Below, piece by piece: positions 32,503 to 45,507 of a DNA stretch of 64,000 nt. Origin of the DNA: Actinomycetota bacterium (GTDB lineage Bacteria; Actinomycetota; Actinomycetes; Mycobacteriales; Micromonosporaceae); assembly GCA_005885555.1 (NCBI GenBank), contig VAWN01000037.1:1-64000 (forward strand), read 5' to 3'. The notes under the pieces were generated by a model. It was not told the DNA's origin, searched no databases, and saw only the letters and a program-made list of their open reading frames with translations. Positions within the stretch are counted from its first letter, which is position 1, and every line of letters starts with the position of its first letter. The position numbers and the translations under genes are program-made.

Positions 32503-33714
32503 ATGACCAGCGACTGGACGGCCTTTGGTCGGGTGGATGAGGATGGCACGGTTTACGTGAAGACCGCCGCGGGTGAGCGGGCGGTCGGATCGTGGCAGGC
32601 CGGTACCCCCGAAGAAGGCCTTGCCCATTTTGCGCGCCGGTTCGACGGTGTGGTGACCGAGGTGAATCTCATCGAGACCCGCCTGTCCACCGGGGCCGGC
32701 GACGCCGCGCACGCGTTGGCCCGGGTCAAGGAGCTGCGGACCGAGCTCGACGAGCCGCATTTCGTCGGCGACATCGACGGGCTCGCCGAGCGGCTGGACA
32801 AGCTGGCCCTGGCCGCGGAGGCGAAGGTCGGCGAGGTGCACGCGGCGCGCACCGCCGCCCGCGCCGAGGCGGTGGCCCACAAGACCGCGCTGGTCGAGGA
32901 GGCCGAGGGCATCGCCGCCGAGTCGACGAGCTGGAAGGCGGCCGGCGACCGGTTCAAGGAGATCCTCGAGGAGTGGAAGACGATCCGCGGGGTCGACCGG
33001 AAGACCGACGGCGAACTGTGGAAGCGCTACGCCACCGCGCGGGACATGTTCGCCCGGCGGCGCGGCGCGCACTTCGCCACCCTCGACGCGGCGCGCAAGC
33101 AGGCCCAGTCGCAGAAGGAGGCGCTGGTATCGGCCGCCGAGGAGCTGTCCGGGTCCAGCGAGTGGGCCGCCACGGCGGCGCGCCTCAAGGAACTGATGGC
33201 GGAGTGGAAGGCGGCGCCGCGCGCGTCCAAGGAGGTCGAGCAGCGGCTGTGGGAACGGTTCCGCGCCGCGCAGGACGCCTTCTTCGCGCGCCGTAGCGAG
33301 GTGTTCTCCGCGCGTGACACCGAGCAGCGGGCCGCCCTGGACAAGCGCCAGGAACTGCTGGTCCAGGCCGAGGCGCTGGACGTCGACAGCGATCCCCGGG
33401 CGGCACAGGCCCGGCTGCGCGAGATCCAGGCACGGTGGCACGACGCCGGGCGGGTCGGGCGCGACGCGGCCGGCGGCCTCGACCGGCGGTTGCGCGCGGT
33501 CGAGGAGCGGGTACGCGCGGCAATGGACACCGCGTGGCGGCGCACCACGCCGTCAGACAACCCGCTGCTGGCGCAGATGCGCGAGCAGGTGGCGGAGGCG
33601 GAGGCGCGGCTGGCCCGGGCGCGGGCGGCCGGTGACGCCAAGCGGATCCGGGAGGCCGAGCAGGCGCTGGCCTCGAAGCGACAGTTCCTCCAACTGGCCG
33701 AGCAGACCGGATGA
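32503..33714 (+). CDS. DUF349 domain-containing coiled-coil protein
   Basis: A 403-residue, highly charged helical protein with tandem DUF349 repeats (WKAAGDRFKEILEEWKTI; WAATAARLKELMAEWKAAP; AQARLREIQARWHDAGRV). The repeats carry the conserved W-x-x-x-(G/P)-x-x-x-(R/K) and LWxRF/YxxA patterns. It is conserved in actinobacteria at this location beside miaA/miaB. The molecular role is not established. ATG 32503 is chosen for the family N-terminus; ATG 32473 would also be in frame. Confidence 0.85.
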   Translation: MTSDWTAFGRVDEDGTVYVKTAAGERAVGSWQAGTPEEGLAHFARRFDGVVTEVNLIETRLSTGAGDAAHALARVKELRTELDEPHFVGDIDGLAERLDKLALAAEAKVGEVHAARTAARAEAVAHKTALVEEAEGIAAESTSWKAAGDRFKEILEEWKTIRGVDRKTDGELWKRYATARDMFARRRGAHFATLDAARKQAQSQKEALVSAAEELSGSSEWAATAARLKELMAEWKAAPRASKEVEQRLWERFRAAQDAFFARRSEVFSARDTEQRAALDKRQELLVQAEALDVDSDPRAAQARLREIQARWHDAGRVGRDAAGGLDRRLRAVEERVRAAMDTAWRRTTPSDNPLLAQMREQVAEAEARLARARAAGDAKRIREAEQALASKRQFLQLAEQTG

Positions 33715-33770
33715 AACACCACATAGAGATCTGGGCGTCCCGCCTCGGTGGGGCGCCCTGATCATTCTGG

Positions 33771-35207
33771 TCACCGGACGGTCGGCATGCCCAGCATGAC
33801 GCCCGGCGGCTTCGCCGTGCAGGCGGCGGCGCCGGCCGCGGTACGGCGGTGGGCCACCAGCGGACCGTCGGCGTTGAGGTGGTGCGGCGCGGCATAGGTG
33901 ACCGTGGCGTGCACGACGTCGCCCGGTCGGACGCTGTCGCCGGCCGGCCCCGCCGCGCCGCCGGTGGCGAAGTGCACCAGGCGGCCGTCGCGCGCGCGGC
34001 CGGACATCCGGCCGGTGGCGCCGTCCTTGCGGCCCTCGCCGACGGCGACGAGTACCTCCAGGGTCTGCCCGACCAGCTTGCGGTTCTCCGCCCAGGTGAT
34101 CTCCTCCAGGAGCGCGACCAGCCGGTCGTACCGGTCCTGCACGACCTCCTTCGGTACCTGGTCCGGTAGCGCCGCCGCGGGGGTACCCGGCCGCTTGGAG
34201 TACTGGAACGTGAACGCGCCGGCGAACCGGGCCTGGCGCACCACGTCGAGGGTCTGCTGGAAGTCCGCCTCGGTCTCCCCGGGGAACCCGACGATGATGT
34301 CCGTGGTGATCGCCGCGTCCGGCATCGCCTCTCTGACCCGGTCGATGATGCCGAGGTAGCGCTCCTGCCGGTAGCTGCGCCGCATGGCCCGCAGTACCGC
34401 ATCCGAGCCGGACTGCAGCGGCATGTGCAACTGGTGGCAGACGTTGGCCGTCTGCGCCATCGCGGCGATCACGTCGTCGGTGAAGTCCTTGGGATGCGGG
34501 CTGGTGAACCGGACCCGCTCCAGCCCCTCGATCGTGCCGCAGGACCGCAGCAGCTTGCCGAACGCGTACCGGTCGCCGAACTCCGCGCCGTAGGAGTTGA
34601 CGTTCTGCCCGAGCAGGGTCACCTCGATCACCCCGTCGGCGACCAGCGCCTCGACCTCGGCCAGGATGTCACCCGGCCGGCGGTCCTTCTCCCGGCCACG
34701 CAGCGCCGGCACGATGCAGAACGTGCACGTGTTGTTGCAGCCGACCGAGATCGACACCCAGCCGGCGTAGCTGGACTCGCGGTGCGTGGGCAGCGTGGAC
34801 GGGAAGACCTCCAGCGCCTCCAGGATCTCGACCTGGGCCTCCTCGTTGTGCCGGGCCCGGTCCAGCAGTACCGGCAGGGAGCCGATGTTGTGGGTACCGA
34901 AGACGACGTCGACCCACGGCGCCCGGCGCACGATCTCGCCGCGGTCCTTCTGCGCCAGGCACCCGCCGACCGCGATCTGCATGCCGGGGTTGGCCTGCTT
35001 GGTGGGGCGCAGGTGACCGAGGTTGCCGTAGAGCCGGTTGTCGGCGTTCTCCCGTACCGCGCAGGTGTTGAACACCACCACGTCCGGGGTACCGTCGTCG
35101 GCCGCGGCGCGCACGTAACCGGCATGCTCCAGCAGCCCGGCGATCCGTTCGGAGTCGTGGGCGTTCATCTGGCAGCCGTACGTGACGACCTTGAAGCTCT
35201 TCGGCAC
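33771..35207 (-). CDS. miaB: tRNA-2-methylthio-N6-dimethylallyladenosine synthase
   Basis: A 478-residue radical SAM methylthiotransferase acting after MiaA. Domains: N-terminal UPF0004 domain with [22 protein letters not shown] and VGGCLAQ (the auxiliary cluster cysteines); radical SAM domain with [14 protein letters not shown] (CxxxCxxC); C-terminal TRAM domain. GTG 35207 fits the family. The gene stands with miaA, dapF and the DUF349 gene in the standard actinobacterial arrangement. Confidence 0.96.
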   Translation of the reverse strand: MPKSFKVVTYGCQMNAHDSERIAGLLEHAGYVRAAADDGTPDVVVFNTCAVRENADNRLYGNLGHLRPTKQANPGMQIAVGGCLAQKDRGEIVRRAPWVDVVFGTHNIGSLPVLLDRARHNEEAQVEILEALEVFPSTLPTHRESSYAGWVSISVGCNNTCTFCIVPALRGREKDRRPGDILAEVEALVADGVIEVTLLGQNVNSYGAEFGDRYAFGKLLRSCGTIEGLERVRFTSPHPKDFTDDVIAAMAQTANVCHQLHMPLQSGSDAVLRAMRRSYRQERYLGIIDRVREAMPDAAITTDIIVGFPGETEADFQQTLDVVRQARFAGAFTFQYSKRPGTPAAALPDQVPKEVVQDRYDRLVALLEEITWAENRKLVGQTLEVLVAVGEGRKDGATGRMSGRARDGRLVHFATGGAAGPAGDSVRPGDVVHATVTYAAPHHLNADGPLVAHRRTAAGAAACTAKPPGVMLGMPTVR

Positions 35208-35232
35208 CCCATCAGCGTAGCCGCGGCGCCGG

Positions 35233-36732
35233 TCAGTCCTCCGCGGAGACTTCCGCGCGGCCGCGACCGCCGTGCTTGGCGCGGTACATGGCCAGGTCGG
35301 CGCGGCGCATGAGCGGGCCGGGTTCGGTCTCCCCCACGTTCGCGTACGCGATGCCGATGCTCGCCGTCACCCGTACCGCCCGCTCGCCCAGCGGTACCGG
35401 CGCCTCGATCGCGGCGAGCAGCCGGTCCGCGACCGCGGCCGCGAAACCGTCGCCCGGCGCACCGACATCCCACAGCATCGCGGCGAACTCGTCGCCACCG
35501 AAGCGCGCCGCCACGTCGCTGCCGCGCAACTGCTCCTTGACCCGGTGCGCGATCGTCATCAGCAGCTGGTCGCCGGCGGCGTGCCCGAGGGTGTCGTTGA
35601 CCTCCTTGAAGTGGTCGAGGTCGAAGAACAGCAGCGCGAGGCCGACGCCCTCCCGCGCGGCCAGGGACAGCTGCTGGGTCAGCCGCTCCAGGAACAGGCC
35701 ACGGGTGGCCAGGCCGGTCAGCGAGTCGTGGTACGCCTGGCGCATCTGGTCGACCGTCTTCGCATCCGTCAGCGCCAGGCTGACGTGCTCGGCGAACGCG
35801 CGCAGCGTCTGCGTGTCCGCGTCGCCGAACTGGCGTTGCGGCTCGCACGACGCGACAAGCAGGGCGCCGGTGACCACTCCGCTCTCCCGGACCGGTGCGG
35901 CCATCGCAATCGTCTGCCGGCCCGGAACAAGATCCACCGTCAGCGTCGATGGCTGGCCCTGGTTGGTGACCAGGCCGTCGGCCAGGATCGCTTCGCCGGC
36001 CACGCCGGCTTCAGTCAGCGGTACCGGTGCCAGCCGCCTCGCCACCTCCTCGCGCATCCCCCGCCAGGCGGCCAGCCGGACCCGGTCCGGATCGCCCGGC
36101 TCGCGCAGCCACAGCGCCACGATCTCGTCGCCGAGCAGGTCCTGGGTGGCGTCGGTGACGCTCTCCAGGATCTCCGGCAGCGACTGGCGCAACGAGATCG
36201 CCCGCTGGATGCCGGACAGGTGCTCCAGCAGGCGCTGCCGCTGCTGGAGCGAGGCGAGCAGCTCGGCGTTCTCGGCCGCCTGCCGCTCGCTGCGCTGGCG
36301 CATCTCGTGCTCGGCGGCCAGCGTGCGGTGCATGGTCAGGGTCAGTTCGAGCAGCCGGGCCATGCCGCGGATGAGGTTGGTCTCCTCGACCGAGAACCCT
36401 TCGTCGTACCGGGCGAGGACCAGGTGGCCGGGGTGCGCTCCGGCCCAGCCGGCGGCGATGGCGTAGCAGTCGCCGACATCGGGTACCGACAGCTTGTCCA
36501 GCTGGCGGTCCGCGATGGCGAACAGTTCCTCCTCGGGTACCTCCTCGGCGGGAAAGCCCACCGCGGCGGCGATGTGGCGGTCGATGATGACCACCGCGAC
36601 CTCGGCCTCCAACGCCTGCGCTGCCCGCTCGGCCGCACCGACCACGGCGGCCGCCTCGTCCGGCAGCGACGACACCACCGCCAGCAGCTCGACGAGCTGC
36701 TGGATCTGCAGTGCCGCGACCGCCTCGACCAT
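35233..36732 (-). CDS. GAF-GGDEF diguanylate cyclase
   Basis: About 499 residues: an N-terminal sensory region with a long helix, a GAF-like domain (about 180-320), and a C-terminal GGDEF domain ([27 protein letters not shown]). The GGDEF motif is intact and the RxxD inhibitory site (RGSD) stands five residues before it, so it is a probable active, product-inhibited cyclase making c-di-GMP. ATG 36732 is one base past the FIST stop codon (TGAGATG), so the two are co-translated; a TTG at 36753 is possible. It probably receives input from the FIST protein. Confidence 0.88.
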   Translation of the reverse strand: MVEAVAALQIQQLVELLAVVSSLPDEAAAVVGAAERAAQALEAEVAVVIIDRHIAAAVGFPAEEVPEEELFAIADRQLDKLSVPDVGDCYAIAAGWAGAHPGHLVLARYDEGFSVEETNLIRGMARLLELTLTMHRTLAAEHEMRQRSERQAAENAELLASLQQRQRLLEHLSGIQRAISLRQSLPEILESVTDATQDLLGDEIVALWLREPGDPDRVRLAAWRGMREEVARRLAPVPLTEAGVAGEAILADGLVTNQGQPSTLTVDLVPGRQTIAMAAPVRESGVVTGALLVASCEPQRQFGDADTQTLRAFAEHVSLALTDAKTVDQMRQAYHDSLTGLATRGLFLERLTQQLSLAAREGVGLALLFFDLDHFKEVNDTLGHAAGDQLLMTIAHRVKEQLRGSDVAARFGGDEFAAMLWDVGAPGDGFAAAVADRLLAAIEAPVPLGERAVRVTASIGIAYANVGETEPGPLMRRADLAMYRAKHGGRGRAEVSAED

Positions 36733-36733
36733 C

Positions 36734-37921
36734 TCAGGTGAGGGCCAGGACAACCAGGGTCTGGTTGTGGAACCCGTCGATACCGCGCACCCGGGCGATC
36801 TCGCCGTAGGTGTAGAAGCCGGCGAACGGTACCCCGGCCGCGGCCTCCTCCAGGTGCGCCCCCTCCTTGCGGATGCCCTCGTCGCCGAGGACCGCCCGCA
36901 GCGCGGCGCAGCTGAACGTGAGCATGCCGATCGGCTCCCGGCCGTCCAGCGCCTCGCGCACGTCCCGGCACGCGGCGTCGGTGGCCGCCAGGATCGACTC
37001 CTCGTCGCCCTCCATGACCCAGGTCAGCCCGCCGAGGTCGATCGAGCTGCCACCGCCGATGGTGCGGCCCGCCAGGTCGATCTCGGTGCTGACGTTGCGC
37101 GCCTCGACACCGCTGCGCCGCTGCACGCCGATCGGGCGGGGCAGGGCGAAGTCGACGAACGCGTTGACGTCGGTGTACGCGTCGGCCGGGGCGCCGAGGC
37201 GCTCCAGGTACACGTCGAGGGCGGGACGGTCGTCGAGGGTCAGCACCCGGCCGTTCTCGCTGCCGGTCACGATCATTGGCGTACCCAACCGGCGCCAGCC
37301 GTGCCGCACCGCGACCGCGAGCGGCGCGTCCGACTCGATCATCACGGCGGCGACCGCGTCGGTGAGGACCTTGCCGTCGGCCATGACGTAGGTACCCGTC
37401 ATCCGCCAGCCGTCGGCGGCCGCGCCGCCGAAGAGCGGGACGCTGGCACCGAGTACCGAGTAGCAGCCGCGCAGGATGGTCTCCTGGTCGCGGATCATGC
37501 CGTCGGTGAGCATGAGCAGGGCACGGTACGGGCGACGGTCGGCGCGGTTCACCGCACGGGCCAGCTCGACGCCGGCCTCCCGCTGGCGGCCGGACACCTG
37601 CTGCGCGATCGCGCTGGTGACGGTGAAGCCGGTACCGCCGATGACCGCGACCGTGACCGAACCGTCGAGCGGACCGCCCGGCCCGATCTCGCCGTGCGTG
37701 GTGCAGCCGAGTACCGGTACCTCGCCGACAACCTCGCGGATACCCTCCTGCACCGCGGCCGGGTCGTGGGTGATGGCCGCGAAGACGAGTACCAGCTTGG
37801 GGTCGGCGCCGACGACGGCGGCCCGGGCGGCGGCCGCCGCGGCGGCGTGGGAGTCCTGCTCGGCAGATCGCCCGACGCCCATCCAGCGGGGCCGGTCTGC
37901 GGTGTTGAGTTCGTGGCTCAT
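36734..37921 (-). CDS. FIST-domain signal-sensing protein
   Basis: A 395-residue protein with FIST_N (LVLVFAAITHDPAAVQEGI, PVLGCTTHGEIGPGG, LFGGAAADGWRM) and FIST_C (YTYGEIARVRGIDGFHNQ) domains. FIST domains are thought to bind small ligands, perhaps amino acids, and are often linked to two-component or second-messenger signalling. Here the gene is coupled to a GGDEF cyclase. ATG 37921 has GGAG five bases upstream. No membrane segment is seen, so it is probably cytosolic. Confidence 0.88.
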   Translation of the reverse strand: MSHELNTADRPRWMGVGRSAEQDSHAAAAAAARAAVVGADPKLVLVFAAITHDPAAVQEGIREVVGEVPVLGCTTHGEIGPGGPLDGSVTVAVIGGTGFTVTSAIAQQVSGRQREAGVELARAVNRADRRPYRALLMLTDGMIRDQETILRGCYSVLGASVPLFGGAAADGWRMTGTYVMADGKVLTDAVAAVMIESDAPLAVAVRHGWRRLGTPMIVTGSENGRVLTLDDRPALDVYLERLGAPADAYTDVNAFVDFALPRPIGVQRRSGVEARNVSTEIDLAGRTIGGGSSIDLGGLTWVMEGDEESILAATDAACRDVREALDGREPIGMLTFSCAALRAVLGDEGIRKEGAHLEEAAAGVPFAGFYTYGEIARVRGIDGFHNQTLVVLALT

Positions 37922-37978
37922 GGTCGCTCCAGATCGGCGGGCAGGCCGCCGACCTGACGAGTTGGGTACCGTGGCGAC

Positions 37979-38197
37979 ATGTGCCGCAGCATCAAGACAC
38001 TCCGCCCGCCATACCAGGAAGTGGTCACCGAGGACGACATGCACGCCGCGGCGCTGCAGTACGTCCGGAAGGTCTCTGGTTTCCGGGCGCCGGCCCCGCA
38101 CAACGCGGAGGCGTTCGACGCGGCGGTGGCGGCGGTGACGGCCGCCACCCGGGACCTGCTGGACACCCTGGTCGTCGGCGCCCGCCGCGCACGCTAG
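37979..38197 (+). CDS. DUF2277 family protein
   Basis: A 72-residue protein with the family signature MCRSIKTLRPP and LQYVRKVSGFRAPAPHN. Length is typical. Function is unknown. It is divergent from the FIST gene across 57 bases and convergent with rny; an inverted repeat of family A follows it. Confidence 0.88.
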   Translation: MCRSIKTLRPPYQEVVTEDDMHAAALQYVRKVSGFRAPAPHNAEAFDAAVAAVTAATRDLLDTLVVGARRAR

Positions 38198-38221
38198 CGC
38201 CGGCGCCCCCGCTCTGCCCGT

Positions 38222-38291
38222 CGATCTTGGACTTGTGGTGCCCGACTCGCGGGGCAGCGCGGCTTTTGTCGCGGACACAACTCCAAGATCG
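38222..38291. repeat. Inverted repeat family A, copy 2 (70 bp)
   Basis: Ends are CGATCTTGGACTTGT (38222-38236) and ACAACTCCAAGATCG (38277-38291), complementary except for one C-C position. The core nearly matches copy 1 at 9924-9993. It lies between the convergent DUF2277 and rny genes. No T-run is present, so it may be a mobile or structural element rather than a simple terminator. Confidence 0.8.
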
Positions 38292-38306
38292 CGGAGAGGG
38301 GCCGGG

Positions 38307-40088
<1,782 letters not shown>

Positions 40089-40591
40089 GGTCGCCTCCCT
40101 TCCCCGTCCGGTCCGGCTGTTTCGGCCGGTTGCGTCCGGCCTGCCGGCCGGTCTCACTCGACGGAGGAGAGGTCCGCTCCTGGGGTACGGCTACGCGCAC
40201 CCGACGCCCATCCCGGCGTCGAGGTACACCCCCTGTTGTCAACGCCGTAACACTGCGTCGACGCTTCGCGTATATAGCGAGCGAATGTTGCCGTACTGTT
40301 ATGCGTTCTATGTTGTGCGCGTAGCCGCGATGGTCGGACGTTCTCCTCTGGTACCCGAGGCTAGGTCGCCGACAGCGGTTCGGTCAAGAACTCATGATCG
40401 GGCGGAAGCCGGTACACTGCGCCATCCTGCAACTACCTGCGGAAACGGGCGGGAACCGGGTTCGGCCGATACCGCCTGTTGTGACTGCCTTCGAGATCTT
40501 GGACGCCTGTGCCCCGCCCACGGGGTACCAGCGTCCAAGATCTCCGAGCCGGGCGGCGCGCGGCCATCGTCCCCGCCGCCGCTGGCCGCGG
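40089..40591. other. Long intergenic region upstream of rny
   Basis: This 503-base gap between the co-directional recX and rny genes has no convincing gene. It contains an A+T-rich patch (about 40262-40320, with TATATA at 40270-40275) that is a likely promoter area for rny, and inverted repeat family B at 40493-40544. A TTGTCAAC word at 40236-40243 reads as TTGACA on the minus strand and could be a -35 element, but no matching -10 is seen 17 bases away. Confidence 0.5.
40493..40544. repeat. Inverted repeat family B, copy 1 (52 bp)
   Basis: GAGATCTTGGACGC (40493-40506) and GCGTCCAAGATCTC (40531-40544) are perfectly complementary, enclosing 24 bases with an inner CCCCG/CGGGG stem. The same design occurs at 51187-51240. 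It stands just downstream of recX and could act in its transcription termination or be a dispersed element. Confidence 0.8.
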
Positions 40592-41446
40592 TCACACCTC
40601 GCCGGCCGGTTCCCCGGTCTCGCCGATCAGGTCGGTCAATGCGTCCGGGTCGATGATCTCCGCGAACGCGGCCAACTCGGCATCCCGCTCCGCAAGCACG
40701 TCCTTGACCACGCTGACGGCCAGCCCGGCGGGGTACCCCTTCCGGGCGAGCATGCCGACCAGGCGCCGGAACACGACCTCGGGCGCTGCGCGGCCCATCC
40801 CGCGCAGCTTCCGTTCGGCCAGTGCACGGGCGGTAGTCGCCTCGGTTGCGGGATCCAGCTCCTCCAGCGCCGCGCCGACCACCTGACCATCGACGCCGCG
40901 CTGGCGCAGTTCGCCGGCCAGTGCGCGGCGGGCCAGCCCGCGGCCGTGGTGCCGGCTGGTCACCCAGGCGCGCGCGAAGGCAGCGTCGTCGATGAGCCCG
41001 ACCTCGTCGTACCGGTCGAGCACCTCGGCGGCGACGTCTTCGGCGATCCGGCGGCGGCGCAGGGCGGTTGCGAGTTCGGCCCGGGTACGGGGACGGACGG
41101 CGAGCAGCCGCAGGCAGATCTCCCGCGCCACCTCGGTCGGATCGGCGGGTGCCGCACCGCCGGCCCCGGCCGCAGCGCCGCCGCTCGAATCGCGGGATGC
41201 CGCACCGCCGCCCCCGGCCGCAACGTTGCCGGCTGGGTCGCCGAGTGCCGGACCGCCGGCCCCGGCCGCAGCGTCGCCGGTCGGCTTGTCGGCCCGCCGG
41301 TAGCGCTCCTCTTCGCCGGTCCACAGCGGCGCGTCGACATCGAGCTCGCCCGACCCGGTCGGGTCGGCACGGACAGGCGCCTTGCGGGCGCGGGGCGGGG
41401 CGGCGTCCCAGCCCCGCCCCGTCCGCGCGCGTCTCCTACCGGCCAC
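40592..41446 (-). CDS. recX: Regulatory protein RecX
   Basis: About 284 residues. The C-terminal 170 form the RecX three-helix repeats (AREICLRLLAVRPRTRAELA; AWVTSRHHGRGLARRALAGEL; GMLARKGYPAGLAVSVVKDVL), which bind RecA filaments and limit strand exchange. The first 115 residues are a low-complexity Gly/Ala/Pro-rich extension with short repeats. The GTG start lies 15 bases after the recA stop, so recA-recX are co-transcribed. The length is long for RecX because of the N-terminal extension. Confidence 0.9.
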   Translation of the reverse strand: MAGRRRARTGRGWDAAPPRARKAPVRADPTGSGELDVDAPLWTGEEERYRRADKPTGDAAAGAGGPALGDPAGNVAAGGGGAASRDSSGGAAAGAGGAAPADPTEVAREICLRLLAVRPRTRAELATALRRRRIAEDVAAEVLDRYDEVGLIDDAAFARAWVTSRHHGRGLARRALAGELRQRGVDGQVVGAALEELDPATEATTARALAERKLRGMGRAAPEVVFRRLVGMLARKGYPAGLAVSVVKDVLAERDAELAAFAEIIDPDALTDLIGETGEPAGEV

Positions 41447-41461
41447 CGTTGCCGCCTACGG

Positions 41462-43564
<2,103 letters not shown>

Positions 43565-43627
43565 TGCCACCCCTACGTTTGCCGTCTTCGCGGTTGCCTT
43601 CGCGGAGGAACTCTTGGTCACGCCGAC

Positions 43628-43650
43628 ACGCTAGGCGCTGGGTCCGACAG
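43628..43650 (-). promoter_or_regulatory. RecA-NDp/PafBC-type DNA-damage promoter candidate
   Basis: On the minus strand CTGTCGGAC, eight bases, then TAGCGT, matches the LexA-independent RecA-NDp consensus (TTGTCRGTG-N8-TAnnnT) at six of nine left positions and with exact spacing and the TAnnnT part. It is 64 bases upstream of the chosen recA ATG. No canonical LexA box is visible nearby. Confidence 0.55.
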
Positions 43651-43739
43651 AAAACAGCCGACGGGCCGTCGCCTGTGGACAGCGCCCAGCCCTGTGGACG
43701 ATACCCGTACAGGTGTACGACGCAAGAACGACACGCGGG

Positions 43740-43940
43740 TCAGCGCAGCGACTTCGGTACCCGGTCGGGATAGGCCGCCACGACCGCCCGCCAGACCGTG
43801 ACGGTCTCCTCACCGGCAGCGAGCGCCTGCTGGATCGTCCGGCCGCCCAGTTGCGGAATCACCTGGTCGGCGGCCACGCTCGCCGCGTAATGAGGCCCGA
43901 ACACCCGCTCCAGCCGCGCCCAGAAGTCGGTCAGCCGCAC
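43740..43940 (-). CDS. DUF3046 family protein
   Basis: A 66-residue protein with the DUF3046 signature RLTDFWARLERVFG and VWRAVVAAYPDRVP. It is conserved upstream of recA in actinobacteria. Function is unknown. GTG 43940 has GAGGTGA upstream, which fits the start. It is separated from recA by about 175 bases that hold the recA promoter candidate. Confidence 0.85.
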   Translation of the reverse strand: MRLTDFWARLERVFGPHYAASVAADQVIPQLGGRTIQQALAAGEETVTVWRAVVAAYPDRVPKSLR

Positions 43941-44041
43941 CGCGTCACCTCTCCGTGTCACCTCTCCGTCCGCCGCGCCGTCCGCCGCGCCGCCGTAACC
44001 CGGCACCGGGGCGGCGGACCCCACAACGGTACGATCCGTTC

Positions 44042-44665
44042 GTGCCTCACGTGCCACTGGACGACTGGCTGGAACGGTTGGGTTCGGCCGCGCCGACCCC
44101 CGGTGGCGGGGCCGCCGCCGCGCTCGCCGCGGCGACCGGCGCGGCGCTGATCGAGATGGTGGTCAACCTGACCATCGGCAAGTCGGCCTACGCGGAGCAC
44201 GAGTCGCACGTCCAGCCGATCGGCGCGCAGGCCCGCGCGCTGCGGCAGCGGGCGCTGGAGCTGATCGACGCCGACGCCGCCGCGTTCGACACCGTGATGG
44301 CGGCCTACGGCCTTCCCCGGGACAGCGACGCGGAGAAGGCGGCGCGGACGGCCGCGATCCAGGTGGCGACCGCCGACGCGGCCCGGCCGCCGATGGAGAT
44401 CGCGGAGGTCGCCGCGCGGATCATCGAGCTGGCCGCGGCGCTGCCCGGGCGGTCCAACCGCAACGTGCTGTCCGACGTGGGCGTGGCCGCCGCACTCGCC
44501 GGGTCCGCGCTGGAGGCCGCCGCGATCAACGTCGAGGTCAACGTCGGGGCGCTCAAGGATCCGGGGGTACGGGAAGAGCTGCGCAAGGAGCTGTCCGCCC
44601 ACCTTATCGCCCAGCAGCTCGGTCGTGAGGTGGTCGGCAACGTGCTGCACGGGGTTGCCGGCTGA
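44042..44665 (+). CDS. Cyclodeaminase/cyclohydrolase family protein (FTCD_C/Fch)
   Basis: A 207-residue protein of the family shared by formimino-THF cyclodeaminase and methenyl-THF cyclohydrolase (Fch). The N-terminal PLDDWLERLGSAAPTPGGGAAAA and the MVVNLTIGKSAYAEHE segment are typical. It is coupled to a FolD paralogue by TGATG overlap. GTG 44042 is chosen; GTG 44051 is also possible. Which of the two activities it has cannot be told from sequence; the coupled FolD argues for cyclohydrolase (methenyl- to 10-formyl-THF). Confidence 0.8.
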   Translation: MPHVPLDDWLERLGSAAPTPGGGAAAALAAATGAALIEMVVNLTIGKSAYAEHESHVQPIGAQARALRQRALELIDADAAAFDTVMAAYGLPRDSDAEKAARTAAIQVATADAARPPMEIAEVAARIIELAAALPGRSNRNVLSDVGVAAALAGSALEAAAINVEVNVGALKDPGVREELRKELSAHLIAQQLGREVVGNVLHGVAG

Positions 44666-45507
44666 TGCTGATCGACGGAAGGAAGCTCGCCGCCGAGCTG
44701 GGCGCCGAGCTGACCGGCCGGATCGCCGCCCTCGGTACCGCGCCGGGGCTCGCGATCGTCGTGGCGACCGACGATGCCAGTACCGCGTGGTATGTGCGGT
44801 CGCTGCTGCGTACCGCGGAGAAGCTCGGCATCGCGGCGCGCCGGATCGACCTGCCGACCGACGCCGACGCGGCCACCATCCGCGCGGCGCTCGCCGAGGC
44901 GGCGGCGACACCCGGTACCCACGGAGTGATCTGCCAGACCCCGCTGCCCGGCGGGTTGACGCTGACCGACGTCGGATCGGCGATCCCGCCGGAGGCGGAC
45001 GTCGACGGGGCGAACCCCGTCTCGCTGGGCCTGCTGGCCGCCGGGGCGCCGGACGCGTTCCCGCCCGCGACCGCGGCCGCGGTCCTGCGCATCCTCGACC
45101 ACGAAGGCGTCGACCTCGTCGGCCGGCGGGCGGTGGTGATCGGCCGGTCGAACGTGGTCGGCAAGCCGGCCGCGCTGATGCTGCTGGCCCGGCACGCGAC
45201 GGTGACGGTCTGCCATTCCCGTACCCCCGACCTGCCGGCCGTCGCCCGCGAGGCGGACGTGCTCGTGGCGGCGGTGGGCCGGCCCGAGCTGGTCACCGCG
45301 GAGTACGTCAAGCCGGGTGCGGTCGTGATCGACGTGGGCACCAACGCCACCGCCGACGGTGGCCTCGTGGGCGACGTGGCGACCGGCGCGGTCGAGCAGG
45401 TCGCGGCCGCGGTCACCCCGGTACCCGGCGGGGTCGGCGCGGTCACCACGATGGTGCTGATGAGCCACGTGGTGGCCGCCGCGGAGCGGCGGGGATCAGA
45501 GCGCTGA
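44665..45507 (+). CDS. folD: FolD-like methylene-THF dehydrogenase lacking the catalytic lysine
   Basis: A 280-residue FolD-fold protein. Aligned to E. coli FolD, Tyr43 is kept but the catalytic Lys (normally four residues later) is Leu47 (CTG at 44803-44805). Gln91 (ICQTPLPG) and Asp114 (ADVDG) are kept, and the NADP-binding VVIGRSNVVGKP and PVPGGVGAVT are normal. The usual substrate-loop PCTP is PPAT. Loss of this Lys abolishes cyclohydrolase activity in studied FolD/MTHFD enzymes, so this is probably a dehydrogenase only, or a divergent paralogue. It is translationally coupled to the Fch-like gene. Its end overlaps the udgX end by 12 bases. Confidence 0.75.
   Translation: MLIDGRKLAAELGAELTGRIAALGTAPGLAIVVATDDASTAWYVRSLLRTAEKLGIAARRIDLPTDADAATIRAALAEAAATPGTHGVICQTPLPGGLTLTDVGSAIPPEADVDGANPVSLGLLAAGAPDAFPPATAAAVLRILDHEGVDLVGRRAVVIGRSNVVGKPAALMLLARHATVTVCHSRTPDLPAVAREADVLVAAVGRPELVTAEYVKPGAVVIDVGTNATADGGLVGDVATGAVEQVAAAVTPVPGGVGAVTTMVLMSHVVAAAERRGSER

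Noticed and set aside
40236-40243. TTGACA-like -35 promoter element in front of rny
   Set aside because: No -10 hexamer at suitable distance on the minus strand.
43565-43739. LexA box upstream of recA
   Set aside because: No CGAAC-N4-GTTCG palindrome is present; only a quasi-palindrome CGTACAGGTGTACG near 43707, which does not fit.
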